Assembly: GCA_903895515.1 (NCBI GenBank)
Contig: CAITUB010000101.1
Span: 1-5,413, forward strand
Source: an uncultured Acidimicrobium sp.
GTDB lineage: Bacteria > Actinomycetota > Acidimicrobiia > Acidimicrobiales > Ilumatobacteraceae
Direction: 5' to 3'
DNA: 5,413 nucleotides
Shown here: positions 4,991 through 5,413 of the stretch, piece after piece
Numbering within the stretch: the stretch's first letter is position 1
Layout: the number at the start of each line of letters is the position of its first letter
Made by a program: the position numbers and the translations under genes
The notes under the pieces: model-generated
What the model was told of the DNA's origin: nothing
Database searches by the model: none
Seen by the model: the letters and a program-made list of their open reading frames with translations, nothing else

Positions 4991-5190
4991 GCTTCAACCT
5001 TTGTCGTGAACTTCTTCAGGACTTTTACCGGTGTGTATCCAGTTGGGATTGTGTGCATCTCTTCAAATAACAATGCAAGATCGTTGTTCTTCAGGTCGTC
5101 AACCTGTGCGGTCGGTGTAATCACCTGAGGTGAATTTGCCTCGGTGAGTTCAGGTGTTGGATTGGTCGCCAACTTCGTTTCGTTGCTCAT
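4987..5190 (-). CDS. Small protein, first gene of the LexA-box operon
   Basis: A 67-residue protein. The ATG at 5190 is chosen because AAGGAG (5202-5197) lies 6 nt upstream; a longer reading frame to 5406 runs through the promoter region and is rejected. Residues 1-30 are polar, rich in T, P, E, N and probably disordered. Residues 36-66 are more structured ('NDLALLFEEMHTIPTGYTPVKVLKKF'). The segment DLALLF (37-42) resembles the beta-clamp binding hexapeptide QLxLxL/F, with D in place of Q, which is notable because the next gene encodes a clamp-like protein. The stop overlaps that gene's start (ATGA), implying translational coupling and perhaps a direct complex. I do not recognise a family. 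Confidence 0.72.
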   Translation of the reverse strand: MSNETKLATNPTPELTEANSPQVITPTAQVDDLKNNDLALLFEEMHTIPTGYTPVKVLKKFTTKVEA

Positions 5191-5196
5191 GGTGTG

Positions 5197-5202
5197 CTCC
5201 TT
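5197..5202 (-). promoter_or_regulatory. Ribosome binding site of the 67-residue gene
   Basis: AAGGAG on the - strand, 6 nt before ATG 5190-5188. It decides the start within a longer open frame. Confidence 0.75.
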
Positions 5203-5246
5203 GCGGGGTCGGTGTGGTCGGTTTTTATCCCACGGGTGGGTCAGAG

Positions 5247-5275
5247 ATAGTAGGCGAACACAAGTTCGCTTGCAC
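5247..5275 (-). promoter_or_regulatory. Candidate promoter with LexA/SOS operator in the spacer
   Basis: The palindrome GCGAAC-N4-GTTCGC (5254-5269) contains an exact CGAAC-N4-GTTCG, the core of the gram-positive/actinobacterial LexA box. On the - strand it sits between GTGCAA (5275-5270, a 3/6 match to TTGACA) and TACTAT (5252-5247, fits TAnnnT), with a 17-nt spacer that the operator fills. LexA bound there would block RNA polymerase. Transcription would start near 5240, giving a leader of about 50 nt to the 67-residue gene. The box is exact; regulation by LexA is inferred. Confidence 0.68.
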
Positions 5276-5335
5276 GGCATTTTGGTGCCATTTCCATAAA
5301 CGCACACACTTGTTACAAATGTGCCCGAATTGGCC

Positions 5336-5413
5336 CTATTCCCAGTCCTGGGCCCAATCGTCCCAGTCCACAACGCTGTCGGCATCGACCTGAGAGGCCG
5401 CCTCAACGGTGGC
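5336..5413 (-). CDS. C-terminal end of a gene that runs off the right edge
   Basis: On the - strand the frame beginning at 5413 is open for 25 codons and ends in TAG (5338-5336). The residues are acidic and tryptophan-rich, ending DWDDWAQDWE, typical of a real charged C-terminus rather than noise. The stop precedes the LexA-like box, so the upstream gene probably ends before the SOS-type promoter; 145 nt separate it from the 67-residue gene. The function cannot be judged from so little. It is partial at the 5' end. Confidence 0.45.
   Translation of the reverse strand, partial: ATVEAASQVDADSVVDWDDWAQDWE

Noticed and set aside
5229..5240. CCCAC-GG-GTGGG palindrome in the leader of the 67-residue gene.
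   Set aside because: A 2-nt loop is too tight and the stem too short for a convincing RNA element; it is not positioned like a promoter operator.
5188..5406. Long N-terminal extension of the 67-residue gene up to 5406.
   Set aside because: The extension reads through the promoter, LexA box and a competing frame; the ribosome site at 5202-5197 supports the start at 5190.

Overview
The window looks like bacterial accessory DNA, most likely from an actinobacterium of intermediate GC (about half GC by eye). The support is a gram-positive/actinobacterial-type LexA box (CGAAC-N4-GTTCG), an apparent YbjN-like domain, and a small 'MWVFTETGF' protein of a type I recall mainly from Actinobacteria and their phages. 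I see no integrase, transposase, tRNA, rRNA or CRISPR. Family assignments come from motif reading and memory only; no search was run.

Left part (1-481, + strand): two small genes, an acidic zinc-ribbon protein and a 66-residue protein with one canonical EF-hand loop. A nested hairpin at 498-550 probably separates them from the convergent gene that follows.

Centre (564-3567): an ARPP-1/DUF6569-type protein on the - strand is divergent from a Cys-based (dual-specificity-like) phosphatase on the + strand. Behind the phosphatase comes a + strand operon: a von Willebrand A (vWA) protein with an intact MIDAS, an unrecognised 84-residue protein and the 106-residue MWVFTETGF protein. All three transcription units start at the same bipartite element, GTCACAC-N14-TGCGTA, at identical spacing. 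This suggests one sigma factor or regulator drives them as a unit. The third copy lies on a perfect 11-bp hairpin that follows the phosphatase gene.

Right part (3576-5413, - strand): a tightly coupled three-gene operon read towards the centre. It encodes a 67-residue protein, a 381-residue protein that looks like a DNA sliding clamp (DnaN) fold fused to a YbjN/T3SS-chaperone-like domain, and an 88-residue cysteine-rich protein with DnaJ-type zinc motifs. Starts and stops overlap or lie 2 nt apart. A near-perfect LexA/SOS operator sits between a candidate -35 and -10 in front of this operon, suggesting DNA-damage control. The C-terminal end of one more gene lies at the right edge.

The most interesting candidates are the clamp-YbjN fusion under an apparent SOS box and the ARPP-1/phosphatase/vWA set sharing one promoter motif. 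Whether the two halves form one damage or conflict response is inference.
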